64,000 nucleotides of DNA, from assembly GCF_000758685.1 (NCBI RefSeq), contig NZ_CP009286.1, forward strand, positions 2,448,501-2,512,500. The letters are read 5' to 3'. The DNA comes from Paenibacillus stellifer. Its GTDB lineage: Bacteria; Bacillota; Bacilli; Paenibacillales; Paenibacillaceae. The position numbers and the translations under genes are program-made. This document shows positions 7,661 through 17,176 of the stretch, one piece after another; positions within the stretch are counted from its first letter, which is position 1, and each line of letters starts with the position of its first letter. The notes beneath the pieces were generated by a model. It was not told the origin of the DNA. It searched no databases and saw only the letters and a list, made by a program, of their open reading frames with translations.

Positions 7661-9328
7661 TCACAGGGGCAGTCTTGGAAACCACACATGCCGCAGATCG
7701 ATCCAGCCCTGACTGTTGAAGCTCATGCCCCGAACCGACGGCACATAAGCGGTTTCCATCGGCTTCTCGTACAAAATATGCAGATGATGGTCTGATATAA
7801 GCCGGTCTTCGATGCGCCGGAAGCTGCCGGGCCGCATTTCCGGCGAAGGCTCACGGGCTATCAGATGCAGGGCGGCCTCGATCTCCGAGCGGAGCTCAGG
7901 CGTCGTATGCTCGGCGAGCGACCGGTACAGGTCGAACCGCCGAAGCTGCTCGTCCCGGTCGCGGATGAGCGAGAACAGGATCAGATCGGCCTGCATGCGC
8001 ACCGGTCCCTTGAATTCGTCCGGCGTCACGGCGATGATCTCTGAGCTGACGCCAAGTGCTTCAAGCGCTGACGCGATATATTCGGCATCTGCGGCGTACT
8101 GGGGAATGGTCGCTATCGTCAGGTTCAATCCGGAGATCGATTCGGAACTAGTGCCGTTCTTCAGCCCTGATACCAACATGGCTCTTATGGCGGGATCGCT
8201 TAGCGGTCCCGCTTTTTTGGTGTTGAAGGTAATAAATTTCGCGATCAGCGTCTCAGGCTGGATGCGGGTCCAACCGCCTGCGTGACCGTCTTTCGGATTG
8301 GGAATGACATGGAAGGGGGAGCCGGACTCCGCAGCGGACGGTTCTGCGCTCCAGGGTATATACAAAATCTCCACACGGTCCAAATGCGCTCTCCCAAGGA
8401 AGTAAGGCGAGAAAGCTTCCAGCACACACATATCCCGGGTAAACTCCGCGACCTTGAATGGACCAGTCCCTATTGGCCTGTGGACACGGGGCGACCCCGC
8501 CGCCTGTTCCGGATCATGCGGAACGACCGCCGCCCGGCTCGTGCACAGATAAGAAAGGAACAGCTCGTTCGGCTTCCGGAGGCGGATGCGGAGAGTGAGC
8601 GGGTTCAGTACGCGGACCTCTTCGATATCCCGAAGTACGAAGCTGTACAGCCGTCCTTCCGGCGCTTCAATCAAACGCCGGAAGGAGGCGGCGACATCTT
8701 CTGCGTCCAGCATCGCTCCGTTATGCATCGGCACTTCCTTCCGCAGATGAAAGAGCCAGTCGGTGCGCCCGGCATCGGTCTCCCAGGCATGGGCAAGCCC
8801 GGGAAGAATGTCTTCGCTTCCGGGACCTCTCCGGACAAGCCCGTCGTATACATGGCTGGACACGAAGGATTCAGCCAGCAGATTCATCCGCAGCGGGTCA
8901 ATCGTCTGAATGGGCTGATTCACCGGAAGGCGCAGCGTGTCGAGCACCCGGTCATGCCGCCGCTCGACATGATGCCCGGAATACAGCGCAAGCCAGATCT
9001 GCAGAGATTCCCGGAGTGTTTCCGTTCCGGCGAGGGAGCGGATGAGCGAAGCCGTATCGGCCAGTGAGCCCCGGCCGTCCATCGATTCCCGCAGCGACTC
9101 CGCTGCCACTTCCTGAAGCGGGGCGAGCAGCCGCAGACGGGAGCGCTGTCCCCGCCCGCGGCTGGGCGTCCATTCGATCCAGCCGAGCTTTTGCATTTTG
9201 CCGATAAGATGAAGGACATTCCGGTGGGTGCATTCCAGAATCGCCGCCAGCTCATCCAGCGTGATCTGTACATCATCTCTGGAGAGGCCGGATTTCAGCC
9301 GTATATACTGTCCATGAAGCTTTGCCAT
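7661..9328 (-). CDS. SgrR-like regulator: winged helix fused to solute-binding domain
   Basis: A 555-residue chimera. Residues 1-110 form an SgrR-type winged helix (ITLDELAAILECTHRNVLHLIGKMQKLGWIEW). From about 165 on it is an SBP_bac_5 oligopeptide/sugar-binding domain (GLAHAWETDAGRTDWLFHLRK, then TGPFKVAEF). There is no signal peptide, so it is a cytoplasmic regulator that uses a transport-protein fold as its sensor, as SgrR does in enterobacteria. ATG at 9328 begins MAKLHGQY; the longer open frame upstream runs through the promoter region and is not used. The gene is divergent from the DUF4173 membrane protein at 9435. No transporter gene is adjacent, so the ligand is unknown. Confidence 0.8.
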   Translation of the reverse strand: MAKLHGQYIRLKSGLSRDDVQITLDELAAILECTHRNVLHLIGKMQKLGWIEWTPSRGRGQRSRLRLLAPLQEVAAESLRESMDGRGSLADTASLIRSLAGTETLRESLQIWLALYSGHHVERRHDRVLDTLRLPVNQPIQTIDPLRMNLLAESFVSSHVYDGLVRRGPGSEDILPGLAHAWETDAGRTDWLFHLRKEVPMHNGAMLDAEDVAASFRRLIEAPEGRLYSFVLRDIEEVRVLNPLTLRIRLRKPNELFLSYLCTSRAAVVPHDPEQAAGSPRVHRPIGTGPFKVAEFTRDMCVLEAFSPYFLGRAHLDRVEILYIPWSAEPSAAESGSPFHVIPNPKDGHAGGWTRIQPETLIAKFITFNTKKAGPLSDPAIRAMLVSGLKNGTSSESISGLNLTIATIPQYAADAEYIASALEALGVSSEIIAVTPDEFKGPVRMQADLILFSLIRDRDEQLRRFDLYRSLAEHTTPELRSEIEAALHLIAREPSPEMRPGSFRRIEDRLISDHHLHILYEKPMETAYVPSVRGMSFNSQGWIDLRHVWFPRLPL

Positions 9329-9434
9329 AGAATCCCCGCCTAAAATAGGAAATAAACGCAAGGTTATTTCACTTTTAATTCTTATTTTATCATCTATCCT
9401 AAAGAAGAAGGAAGAAGAAATGGAGGGGATTTCC

Positions 9435-10955
9435 ATGCAAGAGACGGCGGAAAGCCGAGGCGCGGTACTGAAGGTTCTGGCAGCGGCGCTGGGACTGGCG
9501 ATCATACACCAGTATTTGTTCTACGGCAACCGGTACGGGCTGTCGATTCCACTGTTCACCCTGCTGTTCTATGCCTACATGCTGATGTTCGCCAAAGACA
9601 GGCTGAGGCCGCTGAATGCGGCGTCCGCGGTCTTGGCAGCTTGTGTTCTGCTGCTGTCGCTTACCTTCGGGCTGTTCGCGAATGAATTCTTTTATATGCT
9701 TAATCAGGCGGCTGCGCCTGTGCTGATTGTGCTGCATCTGACATACATACTCAGTGATTCAAGACCCGACTGGGGCAGACCGGCGGCGCTGTCGTCCAGC
9801 GCGCTGAACCATTTGATTCCGCAGAACATCCGGCAGCTGGCGAGCCTGGCTCATTGGTTTAAGCGGAAGGAGCGCCGGGAGGGGGCAAACGCCCCAGTGC
9901 TGAGCAGAGTGCTGCTCGGACTCGCCTTGTCCGTCCCGCTGCTCGCGGTTGTACTGGTGCTGCTGTCGTCGGCTGACGGCGTGTTTCATGCCGTGCTGAC
10001 GCATATCCCGGATGTACTGGCTCGAATCTCATTGGGAGAAGGTATTGCAAGAACGTTGTGGGTGCTTCTGCTCGGCGTCTTTTTCTTCGGTTATCTTAGA
10101 GGCTTCGTGCATCCTTACCGGGAAACCGAGGTTGTACCGCTGGAGAAGACGGAGCCTGAGTATCGGGACACGCTGCCGGATTTCCGGATTGATTCGGTCG
10201 TAGCCGTGACGGTGCTGACTGCGGTTAACACGGTCTATGTTTTGTTCGTATCGGTACAGTTCTCCTATCTGTTCGGAGCCTGGCAGGGACTGCTGCCCAC
10301 TGGCGATACGTATGCGGAATACGCGCGCCGGGGGTTTTTCGAGCTTGTGCTTGTATCGGGCATCAATTTTGTGCTGCTGCTCGGAATTTTGCTGCTTGGG
10401 ATGAAGGGGAGCGATCGGTTGAACCGGGCGGTCCGGATTCTGTTGTATGTGCTGACGGTCTGCTCGGGCGCCATGCTGGTCTCTGCATATGTCCGGCTCG
10501 CGATGTATGAAGAGGCCTACGGCTACACCACAATCCGGTTTCTGGTGCACGGGTTCATGATTTTTCTCGGGGCCCTGCTGGCAGCGGCCGCTCTGCGGAT
10601 CGCGATCCCGCGCTTCCCGCTCGTCAAATGCTATCTTGTTCTCGGAATGACGGCCTATCTCATCATGAACTATATCCGGATGGACGCCGTCATCGCCTCG
10701 AACAACATCGCCCGCTATGAAGCCAGCGGCAAGTTGGATACCGACTACCTGCTCTCGCTCTCCGATGAGGCGATTCCCTTGCTGGTCGACTTCAGTGCGA
10801 AGCATAACGGCATGCTGGACAGCGGGCTGCAGGGCATATGGCAGAACGGCAGGCAGCAGAAGCAGGAATGGACGGCGCTGAACTGGTCCCGATACAGGGC
10901 GGAGGCGAAGCTTGACGACTATTTTGGCGGGCGGGAGAGCGTGAGCAGCCGATAA
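9435..10955 (+). CDS. DUF4173-family polytopic membrane protein
   Basis: About 506 residues with some twelve hydrophobic segments. Recognisable family features are the loop LSSADGVFHAVLTHI near residue 185, and near the C-terminus NNIARYEASGKLDTDYLLSLSDEAIPLL, followed by a soluble tail. This matches the DUF4153/DUF4173 membrane proteins common in Bacillales, whose function is unknown; adjacency to sensors elsewhere suggests signalling. ATG at 9435 is favoured because GGAGGGG lies seven bases before it, although ATG at 9420 is also in frame. Divergent from the SgrR-like regulator, which may control it. A terminator follows at 11009. Confidence 0.75.
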   Translation: MQETAESRGAVLKVLAAALGLAIIHQYLFYGNRYGLSIPLFTLLFYAYMLMFAKDRLRPLNAASAVLAACVLLLSLTFGLFANEFFYMLNQAAAPVLIVLHLTYILSDSRPDWGRPAALSSSALNHLIPQNIRQLASLAHWFKRKERREGANAPVLSRVLLGLALSVPLLAVVLVLLSSADGVFHAVLTHIPDVLARISLGEGIARTLWVLLLGVFFFGYLRGFVHPYRETEVVPLEKTEPEYRDTLPDFRIDSVVAVTVLTAVNTVYVLFVSVQFSYLFGAWQGLLPTGDTYAEYARRGFFELVLVSGINFVLLLGILLLGMKGSDRLNRAVRILLYVLTVCSGAMLVSAYVRLAMYEEAYGYTTIRFLVHGFMIFLGALLAAAALRIAIPRFPLVKCYLVLGMTAYLIMNYIRMDAVIASNNIARYEASGKLDTDYLLSLSDEAIPLLVDFSAKHNGMLDSGLQGIWQNGRQQKQEWTALNWSRYRAEAKLDDYFGGRESVSSR

Positions 10956-11008
10956 GTGGAATCTAGTAAGGCAGCGATGCGGCTGAACGGAACCATATTT
11001 TGAGCAAA

Positions 11009-11051
11009 AACGGCTCTCCGCCTCCAGGTGAGGATGGTGCAGCCGTTCTTA
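11009..11051 (+). terminator. probable terminator
   Basis: AACGGCT / AGCCGTT arms with an inner CCTC/GAGG stem, followed by a T-rich CTTATTTC tract, downstream of the DUF4173 gene. Confidence 0.55.
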
Positions 11052-11209
11052 TTTCATCCTAAATAATGGAAAATAAATGACATCATAGGACACCATAAGA
11101 CATTTGTCCCTGATTAAGCAAACTTTCAGGCGGATTTCAGACTAATTTAAGAACAGTCCTTTAGGATATAAGCATTAGGTAAAAAGTGCTAAGCAAGGGT
11201 GTGGAGCTG

Positions 11210-11812
11210 ATGGAAACACTGCTAAAACTGCTGGATTCGTGGAACGGCCCGTATGCCGGACATTCGGAGCGGACAAGCCGATACGCCGTCGATATTGGCA
11301 CGGAGCTGGAGCTGCCGCTTGATGAGAGGAGCGATCTGTACATAGGCGGCCTGCTGCACGACATCGGGAAACTGTCGGTACCCGAATACATACTGAACAA
11401 ACCTTCAAGCCTGGACCCGGAGGAATTCGAACTGATCAAGCAGCATCCGGCCAAGGGCTATGACCTGGCAAGCCGGTTCCCGGAGTTCGGCGAAGGCGTA
11501 CTGAACATTATTTTGCATCATCATGAACGATTTGACGGAACCGGGTATCCCTGTGGATTAAAAGGGCAGGAGATTCCCCAGTCCGCCCGCATTATAGCGG
11601 TGGCCGATTCCTTCGACGCCATGATTTCGGAAAGGGTATACCGCAAGCAGCCCCATGACCGGAAATACGCGGCGAACCAGCTGATCGAAGGAAGAGGAAC
11701 ACAGTTTGATCCGGTCATTGTCGATATTTTTTTGGAGCTGTTAACAAATCTAGAACCACCCTGCAACACCAACTATTCACAATCATGTAAAGGCGGGATG
11801 AATGATGTTTAA
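11210..11812 (+). CDS. HD-GYP domain cyclic-di-GMP phosphodiesterase-like protein
   Basis: A compact 200-residue protein consisting of the HD-GYP domain alone. All catalytic motifs are present: [23 protein letters not shown] (HD pair), [24 protein letters not shown] (HHE plus GYP) and ADSFDAM. Such enzymes hydrolyse cyclic di-GMP to GMP or pGpG. No sensor domain is attached. ATG at 11210 is taken as the start; the ribosome site (GGAG or the upstream AAGGG) is weak, and GTG at 11201 is an alternative. The 3' end overlaps the chemoreceptor start at 11802 by 11 bp, so the two are translationally coupled, which suggests that the receptor and second-messenger turnover act together in motility control. 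Confidence 0.88.
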   Translation: METLLKLLDSWNGPYAGHSERTSRYAVDIGTELELPLDERSDLYIGGLLHDIGKLSVPEYILNKPSSLDPEEFELIKQHPAKGYDLASRFPEFGEGVLNIILHHHERFDGTGYPCGLKGQEIPQSARIIAVADSFDAMISERVYRKQPHDRKYAANQLIEGRGTQFDPVIVDIFLELLTNLEPPCNTNYSQSCKGGMNDV

Positions 11813-13589
11813 AAGTATCCGGTTCAAAATCCTCTTCGGATTCACTGCGGTGATCGTTGTCTTCCTGTTGGCAATCGTTGGCAATATGTTTTTTCAAAAT
11901 AAGGTCACGATGCTGACGGATCAGGCCAACCGCAACTGGAACAAGCTGTCGACCGTGCAGAACCTGACGGATCAAATCCGGCAGGCAGATGAGGCGGGTT
12001 CGCGTTATGTCATGAGCAATACGGATGAAGACCGCAAGGCATATCTTGAGGCATACGAAGCGGAGCTTCCAGCCATTACACAGACAATCTCCGAGCTTAA
12101 GACGATGAAGTTGAGTGAAGCGGAGCTGGCCGGTATTCAGAGCCTGGAGGAGAACTGGAATACATACCTGACAGGACTGAAAGAAGCCTTTGCGCAGGCG
12201 GGTGAAGGGAATTTTCCGGAAGGGCAGCGGATTTTCATAACCTTGTCGCTGGATTCGGTCGTGAACTCCCAGACGGAATTTCAGAACATGCTGACCAAGG
12301 AAATTGCAAGCGAGCAGCAGGAAGCAGGCGAGCATCGCGGAACCGCGATGGCGCTAAGCCTGGGACTGACCGGATTTTCCATTCTGCTGGCTGCCGTTAT
12401 CGCCCTGCTGCTGGCATCGCGCATTGTGAAGCCGATCCGCGCCGTTGCGTCCCAATTGAAGGAAATCGCTGAAGGCGGAGCCGACCTGACCCGCCGGATT
12501 ACGGTGAAGAGCCGGGATGAAGCCGGTGAACTCGCCGGACATTTCAACAAGATGACCGAGAATCTGGGCGACATGATCCGGGAGGTGAAGGAGTCAGCCG
12601 AGCGGCTTGCGTCCTCGTCCATTCAGCTTAACGGCGACAGCGGCCTGACGGCGCGGGCGACAGAGCGCATCGCGGGCATCATAAGCGGGGTCGCCGAAGG
12701 CACGGAGCAGCAGATGAGCAGCTTGAAGACGAATATGACGACACTGGTGGAAATTTCGGACGGCATCGGCCAGATTGCCGAAAGCGTCCAGGACATTTCC
12801 GGGGCGTCCATTCAATCCGCAGAGGCAGCCAGCGCCGGCGATGCGTCCATCCAGAGCGCCATGCGCCAGATGAATCTGATTCATGAGTCGATCCATTCGC
12901 TTGACGGGCGTGTTTCCGGCTTCGTCAGCCGGTCCAAGGAAATCGCCAGCATGGTGGGAGCGATCAGAGGAATTGCCTCCCAGACGCAGATGCTTGCGCT
13001 GAATGCGGCGATCGAGGCGGCTAGAGCTGGCGAGCAGGGGCGCGGGTTCGCTGTCGTCGCGGACCAGGTGCGGAAGCTCGCGGAGCAATCCGACGAGTCC
13101 GCCGGGCTGATCGCAGCGCTGGCCAAGCAGATTCAATCCGACGCCGATGAAGCTGTCCGCGTCATGGGCGGAAGCACGGAGGAGGTTCGCAAGGGCGTTG
13201 ACATTCTGGGCAAGGCAGGGCAGTCTTTTGGCGATATCCGTCTCTCCGTGGATTCCTTGGCCGGTCAGATTCAGGAAGTGTCAGCCGCTATAGAGGAGAT
13301 TACCGCCGCAACCGACGAGACGGTCAAGTCGATTTCGATGGTAACCCGGATTTCCGAGGAAACGGCCGCCGGCACCAATACCGTATCCGAAGCCTCCCGC
13401 GAACAGCGGACAGCGATTCAGCAGATCGCATCTTCCGCCGGCGCGCTCAGCGAGCTGGCGGCAGGGCTGGAAGTGTTGGTGCAGCGGTTCCACGTTGGAG
13501 CGGAGGAGTCTTCGGACTCCTCCCAAGAACAGGGGTCGGCGGAACAGTCCGGAGAAGGAGCAGGAGAACGGGCAGCGCTGTCGGCTTAA
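11802..13589 (+). CDS. methyl-accepting chemotaxis protein
   Basis: Full-length transmembrane chemoreceptor of 595 residues. It has TM1 at about 8-28, a periplasmic-side four-helix-bundle sensor of roughly 150 residues, TM2 at about 185-206, a HAMP domain ([20 protein letters not shown] onward) and a long cytoplasmic hairpin. The CheA/CheW-binding tip is intact ([20 protein letters not shown], then [18 protein letters not shown]). The C-terminal tail is Ser/Glu/Gly-rich. ATG at 11802 follows GGCGGGA and overlaps the HD-GYP gene. The ligand is unknown. A terminator at 13686 closes the two-gene operon. Confidence 0.93.
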   Translation: MMFKSIRFKILFGFTAVIVVFLLAIVGNMFFQNKVTMLTDQANRNWNKLSTVQNLTDQIRQADEAGSRYVMSNTDEDRKAYLEAYEAELPAITQTISELKTMKLSEAELAGIQSLEENWNTYLTGLKEAFAQAGEGNFPEGQRIFITLSLDSVVNSQTEFQNMLTKEIASEQQEAGEHRGTAMALSLGLTGFSILLAAVIALLLASRIVKPIRAVASQLKEIAEGGADLTRRITVKSRDEAGELAGHFNKMTENLGDMIREVKESAERLASSSIQLNGDSGLTARATERIAGIISGVAEGTEQQMSSLKTNMTTLVEISDGIGQIAESVQDISGASIQSAEAASAGDASIQSAMRQMNLIHESIHSLDGRVSGFVSRSKEIASMVGAIRGIASQTQMLALNAAIEAARAGEQGRGFAVVADQVRKLAEQSDESAGLIAALAKQIQSDADEAVRVMGGSTEEVRKGVDILGKAGQSFGDIRLSVDSLAGQIQEVSAAIEEITAATDETVKSISMVTRISEETAAGTNTVSEASREQRTAIQQIASSAGALSELAAGLEVLVQRFHVGAEESSDSSQEQGSAEQSGEGAGERAALSA

Positions 13590-13685
13590 GGGCCGCTGCC
13601 TAGCTGCCTGCTGGTGGGCTTAAGGGCAGCAGCCTGCCGGCGGCGTGAGGGTTGAATTTCGTCATTTTGGCTGGGAGAGTTTGAA

Positions 13686-13712
13686 GGGGGAGACCGTGGA
13701 GGTCTCCTTTTT
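13686..13712 (+). terminator. Rho-independent terminator
   Basis: GGAGACC / GGTCTCC stem with a five-base loop and five T, 100 bp after the chemoreceptor gene. Confidence 0.75.
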
Positions 13713-13824
13713 CGCGTTCATAACCGGTAGGGCATGGATAAATCAGATAAGCCGGAAAATTCGACAGCGGCGCTCCGGCGAAGTACAATGATCTCCGTGA
13801 AGAGAGCATGGAGGAGGTTTATTT

Positions 13825-14760
13825 ATGCAGTCAGGTATGAGAGCGAAGGTAGTCAACCATATTACAGAGTTAATTGGAGATACGCCGGTTGTCCGGCTTA
13901 ACCGTCTGGCCGGGCCGGATGTTGCGGAGGTGTATGTGAAGCTCGAACGCTTCAATCCGAGCGGCAGCGTCAAGGACCGGGCGGCATTCAATCTGATTCT
14001 TCAGGCAGAGAAGGACGGTCTGCTGAAGCCGGGCGGCACGATCATCGAGCCAACGAGCGGCAATACCGGGATCGGCCTAGCCATGAACGCGGCCGCCAAA
14101 GGATACCGGGCGATCATGGTTATGCCCGACAATATGACGAAGGAGCGGATCAATCTGCTCAAGGCTTATGGAGCCGAGGTGGTGCTTACTCCCGCCGCGG
14201 AGCGGATGCCGGGGGCGATTGCCAAGGCAGTCGAGCTGGGAAGCGGGATCGAGGGCAGCTTCATTCCGCAGCAATTCGAGAACAAGGCCAATCCCGACAT
14301 CCACCGCACGACGACGGCGGTGGAGATACTGGAGCAGATGGAAGGGCGCCTCGATTCCTTTGTTGCGACGTCAGGAACCGGCGGTACGATTACCGGCACC
14401 GGAGAGACGCTCCGGGAGCATCTGCCGGACCTGCGGGTTCTGGTCGTCGAGCCGCAGGGCTCGCCTGTGCTCTCCGGCGGAGTACCGGGGCCGCACAAGC
14501 TGGTGGGCACGAGCCCGGGCTTCATTCCGTCCATACTCAACACGCAGGTCTACGACGAGATCATTCAGGTGGCCGATGAAGATGCCCTGACTACGGTCCG
14601 GGCTATGGCTGCCCGTGAAGGCATTCTGATCGGGCCGTCGGGCGGAGCGGCCGTATGGACAGCCTTGCAGGAAGCGGCAAGGCTGGGCCGAGGCAAGCGC
14701 GTGCTCTGCATCGCTCCGGATTCCGGCGAGCGTTACTTGAGCATGGGAATCTTCGAGTGA
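13825..14760 (+). CDS. cysK: cysteine synthase (O-acetylserine sulfhydrylase)
   Basis: PLP enzyme of 311 residues that makes L-cysteine from O-acetylserine and sulfide. The PLP lysine lies in NPSGSVKDRAAF (Lys50), the substrate loop is EPTSGNTGIGLA, the phosphate-binding loop is TSGTGGTITGTGE near 184, and GPSGGAAVW near 272 completes the fold. The usual C-terminal ending APDSGERYLS is present. The ribosome site GGAGGAGG precedes ATG at 13825. The gene stands alone between the chemotaxis operon and the convergent MFS gene. I see no T-box or S-box leader in the 110 bp upstream, so cysteine-responsive control is not visible. Confidence 0.92.
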   Translation: MQSGMRAKVVNHITELIGDTPVVRLNRLAGPDVAEVYVKLERFNPSGSVKDRAAFNLILQAEKDGLLKPGGTIIEPTSGNTGIGLAMNAAAKGYRAIMVMPDNMTKERINLLKAYGAEVVLTPAAERMPGAIAKAVELGSGIEGSFIPQQFENKANPDIHRTTTAVEILEQMEGRLDSFVATSGTGGTITGTGETLREHLPDLRVLVVEPQGSPVLSGGVPGPHKLVGTSPGFIPSILNTQVYDEIIQVADEDALTTVRAMAAREGILIGPSGGAAVWTALQEAARLGRGKRVLCIAPDSGERYLSMGIFE

Positions 14761-14907
14761 TCGGGACCGCCGGAGTCTGTTTGGAGCATCCTCAGAGAAT
14801 CCCCTGAGCATCCTTGGAGCGTCACAGACATCCTCAGAGCCTGGATCGATCGTTGCCAGACGTTCCCAGACATCCTCGGAGCGCCATTATGCGCAGCACC
14901 GTCCGCC

Positions 14908-14951
14908 AGCGGCATGTCAGCCGCCTGTCAGCGGCATGTCAGCAGCCTGTC
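14908..14951. repeat. two tandem 22-bp repeats
   Basis: Two copies differing at a single position (AGCGGCATGTCAG, then CCGCCTGTC or CAGCCTGTC), with a third partial copy running into the 3' end of the MFS gene. The region 14760-14907 before it contains loosely repeated CATCCTCAGAG-like words but no gene. Confidence 0.7.
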
Positions 14952-16221
14952 AGCGGTAATCGCGAATGACCTTGAATCCTCTCCAGGAGGCGAGGGCGAA
15001 CATCAATAGCAGCAGACCGATCACACCCATGACGGGACCGGGAGCGAACTGGTCGGACAGATAGGAGATGGCTGTCAGTCCCACCGAAGGCGCAATGCTC
15101 ATGACGGAACTGAGCACTCCGAATACCCGGCCCTGAAGCTCTTCGGACACTTCCAGTCTCAGAATGATATTGATGAGCATCGTGCAGAGCGAGAACACGA
15201 ATCCGATCAGGAGAATGACAGGGATGGCAGCGACCGCGCTGCTGCTCATGGACAGCAGCACATACAGGGGACCGAGGATCGTTAGGCCTGTCATCACGAG
15301 CAGCCCCCGTCTTTTCATTCTGGACCCCAGCAGTAGAATCATTCCGGAGCCAATCATGTAGCCAAGCGGGATGGAGGCTTCCATCAGGCCGAATTGAGAG
15401 GGACTGGCATGCCAGACCTTGACCGCCATGACCTGTGTCAGCATCATCGACGGCATGAACAGCAGCGTCAGAACGGGCAGCATGATGACGACCGAACGGG
15501 CAAAGGGGAATCTCCAAATGTATCGCACCCCATCGGCCAAATCCTGAAAGAACTTTCTCTCTTCCCGGGCCGGAGTGTTCACCCTGGCAGCCAAGGGAAT
15601 CGCCCCGACGCCGAGAATGAGGAGAAATGAGATCACAAAGGTAGCTCCGTTAAAGAGGAATGCATCCGGCGCGCCGAAGGCCGTTACGAAGACGCCGCCG
15701 GCCGAGAAGCCGATCGTACGGCAAATATTTTCCGACAAATTCAAGATTCCAACAGCTTTCTGGACATGCTCCTTACCGACGACACTGACAATAGACGACT
15801 GGTAGGCGGGGGATTGGAACAGGGAGCAGACCGTGGCGAGACAGGACATGATCACCACCACTATAAAGGGCACGCCGTGCCGGGAAATGGCGAAGGCCAG
15901 CCCAAGTACGATGCAGGCGCTAGACAGATCCGAGACAAGCATAATGGTCCTCCGGTTCCAACGGTCGGCGAACGTACCGGCTATCGATCCCAGAAATGAG
16001 CTTAACAGCAAATTGGACACCGTGATAACGGCCATCATCGTGGCGCTGCCTGTTGTCTGCAGCACCCATAAATTCAGAGCGATGCTGTGAAATGTGCTCC
16101 CGAAAATCGATACAGCAAAGGAGCCCAATAAGAACAAAAACCGGCGGTTGCGCCATAGGGCTGAAATGGGTTGACCTTCCACCGGCTGTGATTGGCTGAG
16201 TACAGGTTCGTTCATCATCAT
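14950..16221 (-). CDS. MFS transporter of the multidrug/enterobactin-exporter type
   Basis: Twelve-helix major facilitator of 423 residues. The motif A region FADRWNRRTIMLVSDLSSA between helices 2 and 3, and the family feel of FLLGSFAVSIFGSTFHSIALN with FQSPAYQSSIVSVV, place it in the MFS_3 branch (EntS and macrolide-efflux-like proteins). Three consecutive ATG codons follow GGAGGT, so the start is 16221, 16218 or 16215. It lies 43 bp downstream of a LacI-type regulator on the same strand, and a 16-bp inverted repeat sits in that gap. Export of a sugar-like or antibiotic substrate under control of the regulator is an inference. Confidence 0.82.
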   Translation of the reverse strand: MMMNEPVLSQSQPVEGQPISALWRNRRFLFLLGSFAVSIFGSTFHSIALNLWVLQTTGSATMMAVITVSNLLLSSFLGSIAGTFADRWNRRTIMLVSDLSSACIVLGLAFAISRHGVPFIVVVIMSCLATVCSLFQSPAYQSSIVSVVGKEHVQKAVGILNLSENICRTIGFSAGGVFVTAFGAPDAFLFNGATFVISFLLILGVGAIPLAARVNTPAREERKFFQDLADGVRYIWRFPFARSVVIMLPVLTLLFMPSMMLTQVMAVKVWHASPSQFGLMEASIPLGYMIGSGMILLLGSRMKRRGLLVMTGLTILGPLYVLLSMSSSAVAAIPVILLIGFVFSLCTMLINIILRLEVSEELQGRVFGVLSSVMSIAPSVGLTAISYLSDQFAPGPVMGVIGLLLLMFALASWRGFKVIRDYR

Positions 16222-16232
16222 CTACCTCCATA

Positions 16233-16248
16233 ACTTAATCGTTTAAGT
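16233..16248. promoter_or_regulatory. candidate operator between LacI-type gene and MFS gene
   Basis: Inverted repeat ACTTAA-TCGT-TTAAGT with perfect six-base arms, 12 bp upstream of the MFS start. Its length and central CG resemble LacI/GalR-family sites. It could let the regulator control the transporter separately from its own promoter. Confidence 0.5.
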
Positions 16249-16264
16249 GAGTGCTTAAAAAAAA

Positions 16265-17176
16265 TTAGCCGATATAAATACGATTTTTTTTCTTTGTGCC
16301 GCTTGACGGTTCATCCAGCAAAGAACTCATGAGATCAAAGGATGCTTGCGCTTTGTCTTCCCGAAATTCGAAAGTACGAATCCCGGCTCCCAGCAGCTCC
16401 CGGCACCCGCATGTGCACACTGCCGCCATTTCCCCGAATGCTCCCGACTTCTCCGCATAGGCCGCGATGAACTCGTTGACGATGATGGCCTGGCGGTATT
16501 TCGCAAGACTCAAGACCGAGTTGAGCTCTTCCGGATTGCGGACCTGAAAGACATTTTCACCAGAGAGAGAAACACTGTCCTGGATATAGCGGTTCAGTCC
16601 GGCATTGTTGAAGGACTCCGTAATCAGACAAGTCTCCGAATCGGCCACCGGCAGAAGCTGCTGAAACGCCGCGCTGAAATCATAGACGACCTGCTTGAAC
16701 AGCTTATCGTCGATAAGGCTGTCGATCAGGATCAGGGGAACGCCCTCCACAAAATGTCCGGAAATCGTATAGAAATATTCCTCGCGGACATCAACCAGAA
16801 ATGCCGCTTCCAGCTTCCGTTCCAGAATAATATCCAGCGAAGGCCGGTCGGCATCGAGTGAATACAGCAGCGCGTGATAACCAGCCTTTGTTAACCGACG
16901 CTCCAGCGCCTGGATAAAGGAGGAGTGCGCGTAGCGTTTCCAAAATGGCATATCGGGCGTCTCGTTGACGAGAATACCGATCAGGCCAGTCTTCTGATTG
17001 ACCAGCGAGCGGGCCGCCAAATTGGGGATGTAGTGCAGCTCTTCCGCAATCTGAAGAATTTGCAGGCGTGTCTTCTGGGGAATCGTCTGGTTGTTCACAT
17101 TGTTCAGCACATAACTGACCGTTGCAACGGAGACGTTGGCCTGGAGCGCAATATCTTTCATGGTCACTTTCTTCAA
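16265..17176 (-). CDS. LacI-family transcriptional regulator
   Basis: Regulator of 303 residues. The N-terminal LacI helix-turn-helix is VTMKDIALQANVSVATVSYVLNN, followed by the hinge ARSLVNQKTGLIGILV and a shortened periplasmic-binding-like effector domain; LacI proteins usually have 330-345 residues. The C-terminus (TKKKNRIYIG) is unusual and lacks the typical closing strand. GGAGA precedes the TTG at 17176 by nine bases; ATG at 17161 is an in-frame alternative. It probably controls the downstream MFS gene. The effector is unknown. Confidence 0.82.
   Translation of the reverse strand: MKKVTMKDIALQANVSVATVSYVLNNVNNQTIPQKTRLQILQIAEELHYIPNLAARSLVNQKTGLIGILVNETPDMPFWKRYAHSSFIQALERRLTKAGYHALLYSLDADRPSLDIILERKLEAAFLVDVREEYFYTISGHFVEGVPLILIDSLIDDKLFKQVVYDFSAAFQQLLPVADSETCLITESFNNAGLNRYIQDSVSLSGENVFQVRNPEELNSVLSLAKYRQAIIVNEFIAAYAEKSGAFGEMAAVCTCGCRELLGAGIRTFEFREDKAQASFDLMSSLLDEPSSGTKKKNRIYIG

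Noticed and set aside
11050..11185. Possible cyclic-di-GMP riboswitch before the HD-GYP gene
   Set aside because: The GEMM core sequences and the tetraloop receptor are absent.
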